Below are positions 25,186-35,000 of a stretch of DNA of 64,000 nt, in pieces. Made by a program: the position numbers and the translations under genes. The notes under the pieces were generated by a model that searched no databases, had not been told where the DNA came from, and worked only from the letters and a program-made list of their open reading frames with translations. This stretch comes from HLUCCA09 sp038745585. Its GTDB lineage: Bacteria > Pseudomonadota > Alphaproteobacteria > Rhodobacterales > Rhodobacteraceae. Within the stretch, counting starts at the first letter, position 1. Every line of letters starts with the position of its first letter. The stretch is from NCBI GenBank assembly GCA_038745585.1, contig JBCDLH010000011.1:92743-156742 (forward strand), given 5' to 3'.

Positions 25186-26167
25186 GGACCTCGTCGAGGA
25201 TCGACCGGTCCCAAAGCTCCGGCGTGACGGTCCGGCCGAGCAGCCCAAGCGTGTCGATATTGGCGGCGACGGTCTCGTCCGTCCACGCGCCAAACCCCTC
25301 TCGGTCGGTGAGATCGGAGAACATCAGCGGCACCTGGCGGGTGGCCTGTAGCCGTTGCGTCTCAAGGTCGAGCCCGAGATCGGGGAAGCGCTCCACAGTC
25401 AGCGCTGCTGCGGCGTCGGTGTCGGCGCGATAGGCCTCCCAGCCGCGCACCTCGCCCGCCATCAGCGCCACCAGATCGGCGCGCCGATTGGCGAGGCTGT
25501 CCTCGGTCGTGATGTAGGTCTGCGAGTGAACGGCATAGCCGAAATCCGCCATCAGCATGGTCTGGCTCTCGATGCCCTGGATGGCCATGGCGACCGGCAG
25601 GTCGGTCTCCCATGACAGCAGACAATCAACCTCCCCGCCGATCAGCGGCTGCGCCGAGTATTGCGTGGGGACGACCTCGATGGCGCTTGCATCCGTATCG
25701 TTGAGCGCGCAGAGCGCCTCAAGGACGGGCTGGTTGGCGAGCGCCATACCGAGGCGCTTGCCCTCCATGTCCTTGGGGCTGTTGACCGGGTTCGCGGGCA
25801 GCGACGTGATCACGAACGGGTTTTTCTGCATCGCAACGGCGATGATGCGGAAGGGAGCACCCTGCTCGACGGCGGCCGCGGTATAGTCTGCCGCAGAGAT
25901 ACCGACGAGGGCCTGGCCCGAGATCACCGGTGGCTCGACGGGGGCGTTCGGGCCGCCCGGCTGCAGCGCCACATCGAGGCCTGCGTCGGACCAATAGCCC
26001 TCCGCATCGGCGATGTAGGAGCCGGCAAACTGAACCGAGTGCAGCCACGACAATTGCAGCGTTGCCGCAGTGGCAGCATAGACTGGGCGAGGGAGTGCCA
26101 GGGGCGCGGCCATGGCGGCGGCACCTGTGGCGAGGAGGGATCTTCGAGAGAAACGATGGGCGGTCAT
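25175..26167 (-). CDS. Tat-exported NMT1/THI5-like substrate-binding protein
   Basis: The 330-residue periplasmic protein opens MTAHRFSRRSLLATGAAAMAAPLA, a twin-arginine signal. The mature part begins with LQLSWLHSVQFAGSYIADAEGYWSDAGLDV, the NMT1/THI5-like start seen in binding proteins for pyrimidine precursors of thiamine, riboflavin, sulfonates and others. Substrate is not identifiable; I looked for a TPP riboswitch in the 88-bp upstream leader and found none. AAAGGAGC precedes the ATG. First gene of the importer, directly after the YbhN-like gene. Confidence 0.87.
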   Translation of the reverse strand: MTAHRFSRRSLLATGAAAMAAPLALPRPVYAATAATLQLSWLHSVQFAGSYIADAEGYWSDAGLDVALQPGGPNAPVEPPVISGQALVGISAADYTAAAVEQGAPFRIIAVAMQKNPFVITSLPANPVNSPKDMEGKRLGMALANQPVLEALCALNDTDASAIEVVPTQYSAQPLIGGEVDCLLSWETDLPVAMAIQGIESQTMLMADFGYAVHSQTYITTEDSLANRRADLVALMAGEVRGWEAYRADTDAAAALTVERFPDLGLDLETQRLQATRQVPLMFSDLTDREGFGAWTDETVAANIDTLGLLGRTVTPELWDRSILDEVHGA

Positions 26168-26255
26168 CCGAGCTCCTTTCTACGCGGAACCAACAGCTTA
26201 GTGGCGGTGACACGGGCGGCAAGGCGGCATGGGCCGCCCTGGGGGAGGCGTGATG

Positions 26256-27287
26256 TCACGGCTTGAGTGGGTCTTGCGCCGGCGGGGCATGGGCATGGGC
26301 ATGGGCGTGGTCGCCGCGCGGCAGCATCAGGATCGCGATCCCCGGCAACACCGAAGCGACAAAGACGAGGCCAAAGGCGATCGATGCGGCGATCGCAGCC
26401 TCGGGCGCGAGGCCCACGAGCGGCAGGATCGCCGCCGCCGCACCCTCCCGCGCGCCCCAGCCGCTCACCGAGAGCGGAAAGAGCATCGCAAAGAGCACGC
26501 AAGGGATCAGCGCAAAAATCGCCCAGATCGGGAGCGTGCTCCCCGTCGCATAGGCGCAAAAAGTGAAGGCCAGGATGTTGCAGATCGCCGTGCCGAGGCT
26601 GAGCACAATCTGCAGGTGCCAGAGGCCGCGCGCCAAAAGGCTCGCGCGGACGGCAAGGCGCAGATCTTCGAGCGCGCGGCCCGTCGCCCCCGGCAGGCAG
26701 CCGCCGAAGCGCACGATGAGGATCAGCGCGAGCACGACAAGCGCAGGCAGAGCCGCGAGCATCGTAAGCCAAGCGGGCCAGACCGTCCCGCCTTTGACGA
26801 GTGCTGTGATCGCCAGCGCCGAGGCCATGATGAAGAACAGGGCGATCTGCCCGGCGACCCGCTCAAAGGCGACCGCCTGCGTCGCCCGGAGGAGCCCCGC
26901 CCGGTGCCGAGCGCGCACGGCCCTCTGCGCATCGCCGAGCATCCCGCCGGGCAACGTCTGGTTCACGAGTTGAGACAGATAGTATTCCTTGACCGCCTCG
27001 CCGAGGCCGAAGCGCTGGCCCAGGGGCGCGGCCGTGAGGCGCCACCGCGTCGCCGAGAGCCAGAGCTGGAGCGAGATGACGGCAAGGGCGGCGGCCAGCC
27101 AGCCAAACTCGACGCCGCGAAGGATGCGCGCCGTTTCCGGCCCGTCGACCGCGCGCCAAAGGAGGGTCAAGAGCGCAAGGCTCGCCAGCACCTGAAGCAC
27201 CGGCATCGCGCGCCGTGTCCAGCTGCGCCAGCGGGCAGGCGGGCGCGTGCCGAACTCTGTGACACTAGCTTCGTTGCGCCGTCTCAT
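26256..27287 (-). CDS. YbhN-like / lysylphosphatidylglycerol-synthase transmembrane-domain protein
   Basis: 343 residues, about eight transmembrane helices, with the UPF0104 landmarks WLSATRWRL, the cytoplasmic YLSQLVNQTLPGGMLGDAQRA segment and SVSGWGAREGA. This fold is the flippase-like half of MprF without its aminoacyl-transfer domain; stand-alone members are usually found beside glycolipid or phospholipid synthesis genes and are suspected lipid transporters. The C-terminus ends in an HA repeat (HAHAHAHA) from a GGGCAT hexamer repeat. It overlaps the sulfatase-fold gene by 4 bases. Confidence 0.85.
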   Translation of the reverse strand: MRRRNEASVTEFGTRPPARWRSWTRRAMPVLQVLASLALLTLLWRAVDGPETARILRGVEFGWLAAALAVISLQLWLSATRWRLTAAPLGQRFGLGEAVKEYYLSQLVNQTLPGGMLGDAQRAVRARHRAGLLRATQAVAFERVAGQIALFFIMASALAITALVKGGTVWPAWLTMLAALPALVVLALILIVRFGGCLPGATGRALEDLRLAVRASLLARGLWHLQIVLSLGTAICNILAFTFCAYATGSTLPIWAIFALIPCVLFAMLFPLSVSGWGAREGAAAAILPLVGLAPEAAIAASIAFGLVFVASVLPGIAILMLPRGDHAHAHAHAPPAQDPLKP

Positions 27288-28963
27288 CTCGCGGCTCTCT
27301 CAATCACAGGCGGCGCGCTCACCAAGTCGAGCAGCCGATCGCGCATCGCCTCCATTCCATCCACGGGGCCGTCCGGATCGGGAAAGAGCCCCGTTTCCCA
27401 GCCCCACTGGGCCGCGCGGTCAGTAAAGGCCGCGGGCCCGATTAAGTGCGCCGGCACGTCCGGTCGCGTGTCGCCGGTCACAAACCCGGCGGGCTGATGG
27501 TCTCCCACCAAAAGCACGAGCGGGACGGGGCGGCCCTCGGCCTTGGCCCGGCGGGCGATCCAGTCGAACGTAGTGTCGAGAGCGTAGGTCACGGCCTTGG
27601 CATATTGCAGGCGCACCCGGTCTCGATCTCGCCAGACGATGTCGGGCGGGTCGCCCGCCAAAGCCATCGGCGTGAAGACGCCTCCATCGCCGATTTCTCC
27701 CCAGTCCACAAGGGCGGGTACGGGGACCCACGGTGCGTGAGAGGAAATCAGCGCAATCTGCGCCACAACGGGGCCCGCTGCTGCATCGAGCAGCAAGCGT
27801 TCAGTGGCGTGGAGCGTATACTGGTCGGGCATCGTCACCCAGTTAAAGGGCGCGCCGGCATAGCCGAGATCGGCGGCGGCATAGACCCGGTCAAACCCCA
27901 TCCGCTTGGCCTCTGGCCACGGCATCGTGATCGCGGGCATGATCGCGGCGGTGGCAAGGCCGGCGTCGTTGGCCAGCTCAAAAAGGGTACGCCGCGGGCT
28001 TGCGAGCGACGCCGCGAACTTTGTCTGTCCGTCGATGCGCAGGCCTGTTGCGAGCGACATGTGGCTGAGCCAGCTCTGGCCGCCTCGCGTCGGCGCATCG
28101 AGCCAGCCGGAGCGGATCGTCAGCCCCGCTTCGCCTAGCATCGGCGCAGCAGATTCAAGCGCGGCGCGTGCCGTGTCGGCATGAGCCGAGGTCTCAAGGA
28201 TGCCGCGCCCATAGCTCTCGACGTAGAGGATCAGAAGATCACGGTCGAGAGCGGTGAAGAGGTCGGGCCGGTCGGCAAAGGGGTCGTCTGTGGCGGCTTC
28301 GCGAAACGCGCGAAGGTCGTCGAATGTCCGCCGCACACCGACGACGCGCTCCACGCCGACCCGTGCGGTAAACGCCGCGCCGGGCGGATTGACGGCAAGC
28401 TCCCACCGGCCCATCACGCCCCCGATTTCATAGGCGGCCACTGCGCTTGCGGTGACGGCCCCGATCCCTGCGCCCAGGGCAAGACCAGGTCGGAGCGACA
28501 CACGCAGCCAGATCCCCATCGCCCACCAGAGCGTGAGCGCGAGCCCAACGATGAGAGCTCCGGCCAGGATCGAAAGGGCAATCGCCGCAGGCAGGCCGAA
28601 CGTGCCGGAGGCGAGGCGAAAGCTCGCCCCGATCAGAGTCAGGTCCGACACTGGATTGAAGCCGCGGCTCAACGCCGTGAAGCTCGCGAAATCGGCGAGT
28701 TTGAGCGTGGCGATGACCGTGAGCACAAAGGCCAAGATGAGCCGGAGGACGTGCGCGCCGCGCCAAGAGACGGGCAAGGCGATGAGAAGGAGAAGGAGCG
28801 CGGGCAGCTCGAGCGGAAAGACGCGGAGCGCGCCGAGCGTCATGGCGGCGGGATGGTTTGGCTGGATCAGGACAAGGTGGAGCACCGCGCCTGCCAGAAC
28901 CAAGCGCCCTCCATCCCAAAGAATATGGGCATAGGCGGGCGTGACGTGTCCGGCCCGCCTCAT
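27284..28963 (-). CDS. Membrane-anchored sulfatase-fold transferase (phosphoglycerol/phosphoethanolamine-transferase-like)
   Basis: 559 residues: about four to five transmembrane helices in the first 180, then an alkaline-phosphatase-superfamily domain. Metal-site candidates are E249 in YVESYG and the GDHQ motif at 487-490. The nucleophile region (APTRGGQSWLSH, about 290-301) offers a Ser or Thr. This layout is that of LtaS, OpgB and EptA, which move phospholipid head groups onto lipids or glycans. The start at 28963 overlaps the CDP-alcohol phosphatidyltransferase stop by 4 bases. A hydrolase role cannot be excluded. Confidence 0.8.
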   Translation of the reverse strand: MRRAGHVTPAYAHILWDGGRLVLAGAVLHLVLIQPNHPAAMTLGALRVFPLELPALLLLLIALPVSWRGAHVLRLILAFVLTVIATLKLADFASFTALSRGFNPVSDLTLIGASFRLASGTFGLPAAIALSILAGALIVGLALTLWWAMGIWLRVSLRPGLALGAGIGAVTASAVAAYEIGGVMGRWELAVNPPGAAFTARVGVERVVGVRRTFDDLRAFREAATDDPFADRPDLFTALDRDLLILYVESYGRGILETSAHADTARAALESAAPMLGEAGLTIRSGWLDAPTRGGQSWLSHMSLATGLRIDGQTKFAASLASPRRTLFELANDAGLATAAIMPAITMPWPEAKRMGFDRVYAAADLGYAGAPFNWVTMPDQYTLHATERLLLDAAAGPVVAQIALISSHAPWVPVPALVDWGEIGDGGVFTPMALAGDPPDIVWRDRDRVRLQYAKAVTYALDTTFDWIARRAKAEGRPVPLVLLVGDHQPAGFVTGDTRPDVPAHLIGPAAFTDRAAQWGWETGLFPDPDGPVDGMEAMRDRLLDLVSAPPVIERAAR

Positions 28964-29727
28964 GCCGCCGTTCGCTGCGCGCGGTGCTGGCGCCGTAACA
29001 GGAGGATGTCGCGCCCGAAGGACCACGCGAGGGCCCCCACGATGACAAACGTCAGGGAATGCGCCAGAAGCGGCGGCAGGTCGGGGGCTTGGAGCACCAC
29101 AAGTGTCCCGATCTGCAGAACGCAAATAACTTTGCGGCTGAAGCGGTCATCGAGCGGGCCGTTGAGCCAAGGTAGGACCTGGCTCGCCCCCCAAAAGACG
29201 TAGCGGGCGAGGCCGAGCACGAGGACGGCCGGCCCGACCGCACCGTAGACCAGCGCGCCGAGGGCGAGCGTCAGGGCAAGCGCGGAATCGACCTCCATGT
29301 CGAAGCGCGCGCCGAATTCGGAGACGAGCCCCTCGCGCCGGGCGAGCCACCCGTCGACGCCGTCGAGCGAGAGCGCGATTGCAGACAAAACGACGACGGG
29401 CCAGCCGACTAGCTCCGGGCTGAGCAATAGGGCGATGATCCCGCTCAGCAGGAGAAGCCGAAGCTGCGTCACGCCATTGCAAAGCCCCAGAACCGTGTGC
29501 GGATAGGCGCGCTGGAGCATGCCCCAAGCGACCGCACTGGCGCTTGCATAGAACGCGACGCCCCCGAGCGCGGCGCCGATCCCGATCGGTCCTGAAAACG
29601 TCGCAAAGATTGAAACCATCGCGATGAGCCCAGCCGAGCCCAGCGCCGCAAAGGTTCGCGCGGGACCAATGCCCGGCGCTGTCGTCGTTTGGCCTGCAGA
29701 GGAGGTGCTGGTGGGAAGAAACGCCAT
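28960..29727 (-). CDS. CDP-alcohol phosphatidyltransferase family protein
   Basis: This family joins a CDP-activated alcohol (usually CDP-diacylglycerol) to a second alcohol, making phospholipids. The 255-residue protein has about six transmembrane helices and the full signature with D122, D125, A129-R130, G139, D143 and D147 in LDGVDGWLARREG...GARFDMEVD. It starts the eight-gene minus-strand run. No Shine-Dalgarno is evident upstream; a possible promoter TTGACG (near 29755) sits so close that the message may be leaderless. The acceptor alcohol is unknown. Confidence 0.88.
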   Translation of the reverse strand: MAFLPTSTSSAGQTTTAPGIGPARTFAALGSAGLIAMVSIFATFSGPIGIGAALGGVAFYASASAVAWGMLQRAYPHTVLGLCNGVTQLRLLLLSGIIALLLSPELVGWPVVVLSAIALSLDGVDGWLARREGLVSEFGARFDMEVDSALALTLALGALVYGAVGPAVLVLGLARYVFWGASQVLPWLNGPLDDRFSRKVICVLQIGTLVVLQAPDLPPLLAHSLTFVIVGALAWSFGRDILLLRRQHRAQRTAA

Positions 29728-29863
29728 GCGACAAGGAGTTAGCTCTTTTGAGGTCGCGTCAAGCCCCCTCTTCCGCGTGGGCGGGCATTGGCCGAGTTAC
29801 GTGGCGCCATCGACTGGCGCGTTCTCGCAGAGGATCAGCACCCTCGGCGCGGAGGCTGCACGC

Positions 29864-29891
29864 TTGAACGCTTTTCAGCTACCGCTAACTT
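29864..29891 (+). promoter_or_regulatory. Candidate promoter for cytochrome b561 and opgD
   Basis: TTGAAC (29864-29869), 16 bp, TAACTT (29886-29891), followed by CGGAGACG before the ATG at 29916. The match to sigma70-type consensus is moderate. Confidence 0.4.
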
Positions 29892-29915
29892 AAAAGCACC
29901 CTAACGGAGACGCTT

Positions 29916-30509
29916 ATGACCTCCTATTCGGCACCCGCGCGCTTGCTACACTGGACAGCGGCGCTTCTCATCCTCGCAATGATTCCGGTTGGGGTGATCA
30001 TGCTGCAAGACGGCCTGCCACGCACGCTGCAAAACACCCTCTTCATCTTTCATAAGAATATTGGGGTCTTCGTTCTGCTGCTCATGGTCGCGCGGTTCGC
30101 GTGGCGCGCGGCGAGCCCGGCCCCCGCGCTTCCCGCTTCGATCCCGGAATGGCAGAGGAAGGCGTCGTCGATTTCCCACGCCGGGCTCTACGTGCTGGCC
30201 GTAATCGTCCCGCTCTCAGGCTACATCAGGGTGCGCGCCGGGGGCTTTCCGATCGAGTGGCTCGACGCGATGAACGTCCCGGCGCTGGTGCCGCGCTCCG
30301 ATGCGCTCGCCGAGGTGGCCAAGACGATCCACGCCGTCGGTGGCATGGCGCTTGCAGCGCTCATCCTGTTGCACATCGCGGCGGCAGCTCAACATGCCGT
30401 AATTAAGCGCGATGGGATCTTTTCACGGATGTGGCCGCCGCTCGGCCGCGCGTCGGCCGACCGGGTTGCGGACTTGGCGGCCGCTGCCTCTGACCGGCCG
30501 AATGGCTGA
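29916..30509 (+). CDS. Cytochrome b561 (CybB family)
   Basis: A 197-residue diheme-type membrane cytochrome with four transmembrane helices. Haem-ligand histidines are visible in RLLHWTAAL, IFHKNIGVFVLL, SHAGLYVLAVI and LLHIAAAAQH, the normal CybB set. It likely moves electrons between quinone and periplasmic partners. The next gene begins 30 bp on, so the two could be cotranscribed, though no functional tie is obvious; b561 genes in some proteobacteria sit with periplasmic YceI-type proteins, not seen here. Confidence 0.9.
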   Translation: MTSYSAPARLLHWTAALLILAMIPVGVIMLQDGLPRTLQNTLFIFHKNIGVFVLLLMVARFAWRAASPAPALPASIPEWQRKASSISHAGLYVLAVIVPLSGYIRVRAGGFPIEWLDAMNVPALVPRSDALAEVAKTIHAVGGMALAALILLHIAAAAQHAVIKRDGIFSRMWPPLGRASADRVADLAAAASDRPNG

Positions 30510-30539
30510 GCGGCCGCGCCAGTTGCGCCGGGGTCGCGG

Positions 30540-32054
30540 ATGATCAACCGGCGGCGGTTTCTCGGCGCTGCAGGGGCAGGGCTCGCCGCCCAGGCCGCGC
30601 CCCAAACGCTGTGGGCCGAGGAGGCACCCTCGCTCTTTCGCGTGGCCGCACGCCTTGCGCGGTCGTCCTTCGCCGGTGGCTCGCCGCCGCTGGCACCGCC
30701 CTTCGCCGATCTGACCTATGACAGTTACCGCGCGATCCGCACGCAGCCGGGCCGCTCTTCGGGCTTGCCGCTTGGTGGGTCTTACAGCTTCGACGTGCTT
30801 CCGCCCGGCCTTTACTTTCCAGATCCGGTGTCGATCGACGTGCCCTCGGCCAGCGGGCAGACCGAGGCTCTGCGCTTCTCTCCGGGCCTTTTCGAGTTCG
30901 ACGCGCGCTATTTCGGCGAGATCCCCCAAACGTCTCCCGGCGCGGGCTTTTCCGGGATGCGCTTGCGCTACCCGTTGAATGCGCCCGACGTGCCCGACGA
31001 GGTCTTCGTTGTGCAGGGGGCAAGCTATTTTCGCGCGATCGGGCAGGCGATGGCCTATGGCCTCTCGGCGCGGGCCGTTGCACTGGGCACGGGTGGCGCG
31101 GCGCCGGAAGAGTTTCCGCGCTTCACGCATCTGCGTCTTCATCGGCCTGAGGGGGGCGTGGCGCGGCTTGAGGCCGTCATCGACAGCCCATCGCTCAGCG
31201 GACATATGGAGATGCGCCTGACCCCTGGCGCCGAGACGGTCACGTCGCTTGCGGTCACGCTCTTTCCGCGCCGCGACATCGCCGATATCGGTGTGGCGCC
31301 GCTGACCTCGATGTATCTTAAGGGCCCACTGCGGGCCGCTGTGTCGGACGATTTCCGCCCACGCGTCCATGACAGCGACGCGCTGGTGATCGAGAACGGC
31401 GCGGGCGAGACGCTTTGGCGCCCGATCTCCAACCCCGCCGCTTTGCAGACCTCGGCCTTTGCCGATACCTCGCCACGGAGCTTCGGGCTCTACCAGACAC
31501 GGCGCGACTTCGTCGATTTTGAGGATGGCGAGGCGAGCTATCACCGTCGGCCTTCGGCCAAGGTCGTGCCGCGCGGGGCGTGGGGGCCGGGCGCCGTCGT
31601 TCTGGTCGAGATCCCTACCGAGAACGAGTTCATGGACAATATCGTCGCGTTTTGGCGTCCTGGCGCACCGCTGATCGCGGGTGGCGCCTACCGCTACGCC
31701 TATGATCTGGTGTGGACACTTGCGCCGCCGCCCCTCGGCGCGCTGCGCCCGGTCCTGCAATCGCGCAGCGGGCGGGAGCACCACATCCCAGGACACCGGC
31801 GCTTCGTGGTCGATTTCGCCGGGCTGCCGGACGGGCTCGTGCCCGATCTCAGCGTGTCAGGGCAAGGTGCCGCGGTGAGCGGGCTCAGCCTCCACGGCTT
31901 GCCCTATGCCGAGATCTCGCGCGCCACCTTCCTTTTGGCTCCGGGCGAGGCGGGGGCGGCGGAACTGCGCCTTATGCTCCGCGCCGAGGACGGGACGCCG
32001 ATGAGCCCGGTCTGGCTTCACCGGTGGACGCGGCCGCGCGGCGGCGGGGTCTGA
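30540..32054 (+). CDS. Osmoregulated periplasmic glucan protein, Tat-exported (OpgD/OpgG family)
   Basis: 504 residues matching the MdoG domain: FADLTYDSYRAIRTQP near the start, FDARYFG, the substrate-side SYFRAIGQAMAYGLSARAVALGT, and LTSMYLKG later. OpgG/OpgD proteins shape the backbone of periplasmic beta-glucans. The N-terminus MINRRRFLGAAGAGLAAQA is a twin-arginine signal, a feature of OpgD rather than OpgG. No opgH glucosyltransferase is in the window. The sulfatase-fold gene at 27-29 kb resembles OpgB, which decorates these glucans, hence a possible link. Confidence 0.88.
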   Translation: MINRRRFLGAAGAGLAAQAAPQTLWAEEAPSLFRVAARLARSSFAGGSPPLAPPFADLTYDSYRAIRTQPGRSSGLPLGGSYSFDVLPPGLYFPDPVSIDVPSASGQTEALRFSPGLFEFDARYFGEIPQTSPGAGFSGMRLRYPLNAPDVPDEVFVVQGASYFRAIGQAMAYGLSARAVALGTGGAAPEEFPRFTHLRLHRPEGGVARLEAVIDSPSLSGHMEMRLTPGAETVTSLAVTLFPRRDIADIGVAPLTSMYLKGPLRAAVSDDFRPRVHDSDALVIENGAGETLWRPISNPAALQTSAFADTSPRSFGLYQTRRDFVDFEDGEASYHRRPSAKVVPRGAWGPGAVVLVEIPTENEFMDNIVAFWRPGAPLIAGGAYRYAYDLVWTLAPPPLGALRPVLQSRSGREHHIPGHRRFVVDFAGLPDGLVPDLSVSGQGAAVSGLSLHGLPYAEISRATFLLAPGEAGAAELRLMLRAEDGTPMSPVWLHRWTRPRGGGV

Positions 32055-32069
32055 GCGGGCTCATCGGCG

Positions 32070-35000
32070 TCAGGCGGCGTCCTGCTTTTCGGGCGCCGGG
32101 TCGGAGCGGCCTTTCACGCGCTCGCGCAGCGCTTGAAAGAGCACGTAGAGCCCCGGGATCACGAAGATCCCCACCACGACTGCCGCGATCATGCCGCCGA
32201 AAACGCCAGTGCCAACGCCCCGGCGCGCCAGCATCGACGCGCCTTCGGCCGAAACGAGCGGCAGGAGCCCCGCGATAAAGGCGAGCGACGTCATCATGAC
32301 GGCCCGGAACCGCGCCCGCGCACCTGACATCGCCGCATCCACGATACTTGCGCCGTTCTCCCGGGCGATCTTGGCGAACTCAACGATTAGGATCGCGTTC
32401 TTTGCCGCGAGCGCGAGCAAGACGACGAGGCCGATCTGCGCGTAGAGGTTAAAGGGCAACCCAGTCAGCAAGAGCGCGATCATTGAGCCGGCAATGCCGA
32501 AGATCACCGAGAGGAGCACGGGCACGGGGATCGTCCAGCTTTCGTAGAGCGCCACGAGGAAGAGATAGGCAAAGACAACCGCTAGGAGCAGGATCACCGT
32601 CGTCTGCCCCGCCGCTTCGAGCTCTTGCAAGGCGGTGCCCGTCCACTCATAGCCGTAGCCGGGCGGCAGATTAGCCGCCGCCACCTCCTCCATCGCGGCG
32701 AGCGACGTCCCCGAGGCGATGCCGGACGCGGGCGCGCCGTTGATCGTCGCCGAGCGCACGTTGTTGTAGCGCGTGATCGAGGGCGGCCCGACCGTGTAGA
32801 CCGGTGTTGCGAAGGCGCGGATCGGGACCATCTCCCCGGTCGCGGAGCGCACTTGGATACGCCCGATATCCTCGACGCGGGCGCGCGCCTCCGCCTCCGC
32901 CGTGACACGCACCTGCCAGGATCGGCCGAACAGATTGAAGTCGTTGACATAGGCCGAGCCGAGCGTCGGCTGCAGCGCGGCAAAGACATCTGAGAGGTTT
33001 ACTTGGAGCGCGTAGAGCCGCTCGCGGTCAATATCGAGAAAGACCTGCGGGCTTTCGGCGGAGAACGTCGTGTAGACGCCCGCGAGCCGTGGATCTTGGT
33101 TTGCAGCAAACGAAAGGCCCCGCGCGACGGCGGCAAGCTCGGCAGGGCTCCGGCCCTGGTTGTCGAGGAGCTGGAACTCAAAGCCTGCGCCCGAACCCAA
33201 GCCCGAAATCGGCGGCAGATTGAACGCGATGACCTGCGCCGACCGGACGGCGAGCCCCTCGCGGCTTGCGGTGGCGACGGCGGCTTGGACCGAGAGCTCG
33301 TCGCTGGTGCGGTCTTCGAACGGCAGCATCGTCACGAGCGCGAAAGCACCGTTTGACCGCGCGATCCCGTCAACGAGCGAAAAGCCTGTGACCGAGGCCA
33401 CGCTGTCGACGCCCGGAATGTCGCGCAGGATCGCCTCGACCTCCTCTTGCGCGGCCTGCGTGCGCGCGACCGAGGCGCCCTCGGGCAGACGCGTCTCGAC
33501 GATGAACGAGCCCTGATCCTCAGCCGGCAGAAAGCCCGAAGGCACGGTCTGAAAGAGCCCGCCGACAGCGAAGACACCGAAAACGAGGAGGCCGAGAGAG
33601 AGGATCGCCCGCCGCGCCAGAATCCCTGCGACCCGCAGATAACCGCTCCGCGCGGTATCGATCCGGTCCGAGATCCAGCCCATAACGCCCGTCTTCTTGC
33701 CGTGCCCGGGCTTGAGCACGATGGCCGAAAGGGCGGGCGAGAGCGTGAGCGCGTTGATCGACGAAATGAACATCGACACGGAGACTGCGACCGCAAATTG
33801 CTGAAAGAGCTGGCCAGAGATCCCGGGGATGAACGCAACGGGCACGAAGACCGAAAGGAGCACGAGCGTTGTTGCCACGATCGGTCCGGTGATCTCGCCC
33901 ATCGCCTCGGAGGTGGCCTCGGCTGGGGAGAGCAAAGGGTTCTGCGCGAGCTTTTCCTCGACCGCTTCGACGACAACGATCGCGTCGTCGACCACCATCC
34001 CGATGGCAAGCACCAGGGCCAAAAGCGAGACCGTGTTGAGCGTGAAGCCCATCGCGAGCATCAACGCAAAGGTCCCGACGAGAGAGACGGGCACAGCGAT
34101 CACGGGCACAATGGTCGCCCGGAGTGAGCCCAGAAAGACAAAGACCACCAGCACGACAAGCACGAAGGCCTCGATCAGGGTCTGGATCACCTCGGCGATG
34201 GATTCCTCGACGAACTGCGAGCTGTCCGAGACAATCTCAAACGCCGATCCCTCGGGCAGGAACGCGGCCTCTTCGTCGAGCACGGTCTTGATCCCTTCGG
34301 CCGCGGCGAGCGCGTTGGAGCCGGGCGCGAGATAAATCCCGATTAGCGTCGCCGGGCCGCCATTGAAAGATGTCGCGATATCAAAGCTCTGCTGGCCGAG
34401 CGTCACGTCGGCCACGTCGCGGACGCGGACGACCCCGCCCTCGGCATCCGAACGGACGATGATCGCACCGAACTCTTCGGCCGTTTCGAGCCGCCCGGTC
34501 GTGACGACGTTAAGTTGCAGGCCGGGATCGGTCGTCATCGGGGCGCCGCCCACCCGTCCGATGGCGGCTTGCAAGTTCTGGCTCTGGAGCGCAGCGATCA
34601 CATCGCCCGGAGCCATTTCGAGGGTTGCAAGGCGTTCGACGTCGAGGTCGATGCGCATCGAGAACTGATCGGCGGCAAAGACGGAGGCATCGCCAATCCC
34701 CGGCACTCGCTTGAGCCGGTCGACGAGATTGATCAGCGCGTGGTTGGTCAGATCCGCGCCACTGGGCCCGTCTTCGACGCCCTCCACCGCGTGGAGGATC
34801 ACGCCCATCAAGAGCGATGAGGAGCGTTTGGCGACGCGGACGCCTGTCTGGCGCACCTCGGGCGGCAGCAGCGCCTCGGCCAGCGCGACGCGGTTTTGCA
34901 CGTTGACGGTGGCCAGGTCCGGGTCAGTGCCCACCTCGAAGGAGACGTTGAGCACATAGGTGCCATCCGCGCCCGAGGTCGACCGCATATAGATCATGTC

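Noticed and set aside
26168..26255. Possible TPP (thiamine) riboswitch before the NMT1/THI5-like binding protein
   Set aside because: The leader has none of the conserved TPP-aptamer blocks (CUGAGA, GAACCUGA-like), and is too short for a full aptamer.
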